This document shows, piece by piece, positions 5,273 through 5,758 of a stretch of DNA of 5,758 nucleotides (positions are counted from its first letter, which is position 1; every line of letters begins with the position of its first letter). This DNA comes from an uncultured bacterium (GTDB taxonomy: Bacteria > Actinomycetota > Coriobacteriia > Coriobacteriales > Coriobacteriaceae). Below the pieces are notes generated by a model that saw only the letters and a program-made list of their open reading frames with translations, was not told the origin of the DNA and ran no database searches. Location: the NCBI GenBank assembly GCA_905215755.1, contig CAJMRE010000057.1:1-5758 (forward strand). Direction: 5' to 3'. A program made the translations under genes and the position numbers.

Positions 5273-5758
5273 TTACAGGTCGCTCTCGTTAAAGCCGGTG
5301 TCGATATCGAGGTTGCTGCCGTCGGCCGCCGTGGTGGCGAGCTCATCGCAGCGCTCGTTGAGCTCGTGGCCGGCATGCCCCTTAACCCAGATGAACTCCA
5401 CCTTATGCTTGCTTTTTGCGGCAAGTAGGCGCTCCCACAGGTCGCGGTTTTTAACGGGCTGCTTGTTGGCAGTTTTCCACCCGCGCTTTTTCCAGCCGTC
5501 GATCCAGTGTTTATTGAAAGCGTTGACGACGTACTGCGAATCGGAATGGACCTCGACCTCGCAGGGGCGGTTGAGCGCCTCGAGCGCCACGATGACCGCC
5601 ATGAGTTCCATGCGGTTGTTGGTAGTCTTGGCGTAGCCGCGCGAAAGCTCGGAGGTGAAGGTCTTGCCGGCGGGGTTGGTGTATTTGAGCACGGCGCCGT
5701 AGCCGCCGCGTCCCGGATTTGATCGGGCCGAGCCGTCGGTGTAGATGATGACCTTCAC
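5273..5758 (-). CDS. rnhA: Ribonuclease HI
   Basis: RNase HI cuts the RNA strand of RNA-DNA hybrids, clearing R-loops and primers in the cytoplasm. The four acidic catalytic residues are present: Asp8 (IYTDGS), Glu51 (NNRMEL), Asp73 (HSDSQYV) and Asp138 (ERCDELA). The flexible-loop His is His128 in VKGHAGH. The basic handle region KHWIDGWKKRGWKT (84-97) is also typical of bacterial type 1 enzymes. The visible 161 residues are close to the 155 of E. coli, so the protein is essentially complete. The first visible codon, at the very edge of the window, is GTG, which would be a normal start position for the family. Whether it is the true start or coding extends beyond the window cannot be seen. 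The oxidoreductase gene follows 73 bases downstream in the same direction; no terminator is visible between them. Confidence 0.96.
   Translation of the reverse strand: MKVIIYTDGSARSNPGRGGYGAVLKYTNPAGKTFTSELSRGYAKTTNNRMELMAVIVALEALNRPCEVEVHSDSQYVVNAFNKHWIDGWKKRGWKTANKQPVKNRDLWERLLAAKSKHKVEFIWVKGHAGHELNERCDELATTAADGSNLDIDTGFNESDL

Noticed and set aside
5200..5424. N-terminal extension of the oxidoreductase frame up to 5424
   Set aside because: It overlaps the C-terminal part of RNase HI, is low in complexity, and the ATG at 5199 has a GGGGG ribosome site directly followed by a normal Rossmann start.
1..5758. Search by eye for CRISPR arrays, tRNAs, insertion-sequence ends, toxin-antitoxin pairs or defence genes
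   Set aside because: None found; all regions are accounted for by ordinary genes and short spacers.

Overview
This window looks like ordinary chromosomal DNA from a fairly GC-rich bacterium (roughly 60% GC by eye). Gene spacing is tight, Shine-Dalgarno sites are GGAGG/GGGGG-like, and codons are mostly G/C-ending. The gene mix and protein style suggest a gut actinobacterium of the Coriobacteriia, perhaps Collinsella. That placement is inference from general familiarity, not from a search. No phage, transposon, CRISPR, tRNA or rRNA was seen.

Layout, left to right. (1) 1-155, minus strand: the N-terminal part of a YgjP/DUF45-type (SprT-like) metallopeptidase that runs off the left edge. (2) 145-180: a perfect 12-bp GC-rich inverted repeat. 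(3) 197-1210, minus: an M19 membrane-dipeptidase-family zinc peptidase. (4) 1211-1330: a divergent intergenic region with facing promoter candidates. (5) 1331-1759 and 1763-2341, plus: a two-gene unit of a SlyD-type FKBP prolyl isomerase and a UreE-like nickel-metallochaperone-family protein, closed by a strong hairpin terminator at 2355-2393. (6) 2425-3222, plus: a Cof/HAD-IIB phosphatase, convergent with the next block. (7) 5758 down to 3238, minus: RNase HI, a Gfo/Idh/MocA oxidoreductase, an acylphosphatase and a PerR-like Fur-family repressor, all in the same direction. The oxidoreductase and acylphosphatase are only 2 nt apart. The regulator has its own promoter candidate with an overlapping dyad.

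The genes are mostly unrelated housekeeping or metabolic functions. Two points stand out biologically. The SlyD-like/UreE-like pair resembles a compact nickel-handling module, yet no urease or hydrogenase gene is in view. The Fur-family protein retains all five regulatory-site residues typical of the peroxide sensor PerR, including the Asp that distinguishes PerR from Fur. I found no clear evidence of a wholly new system. No gene-free stretch exceeds about 120 bases.
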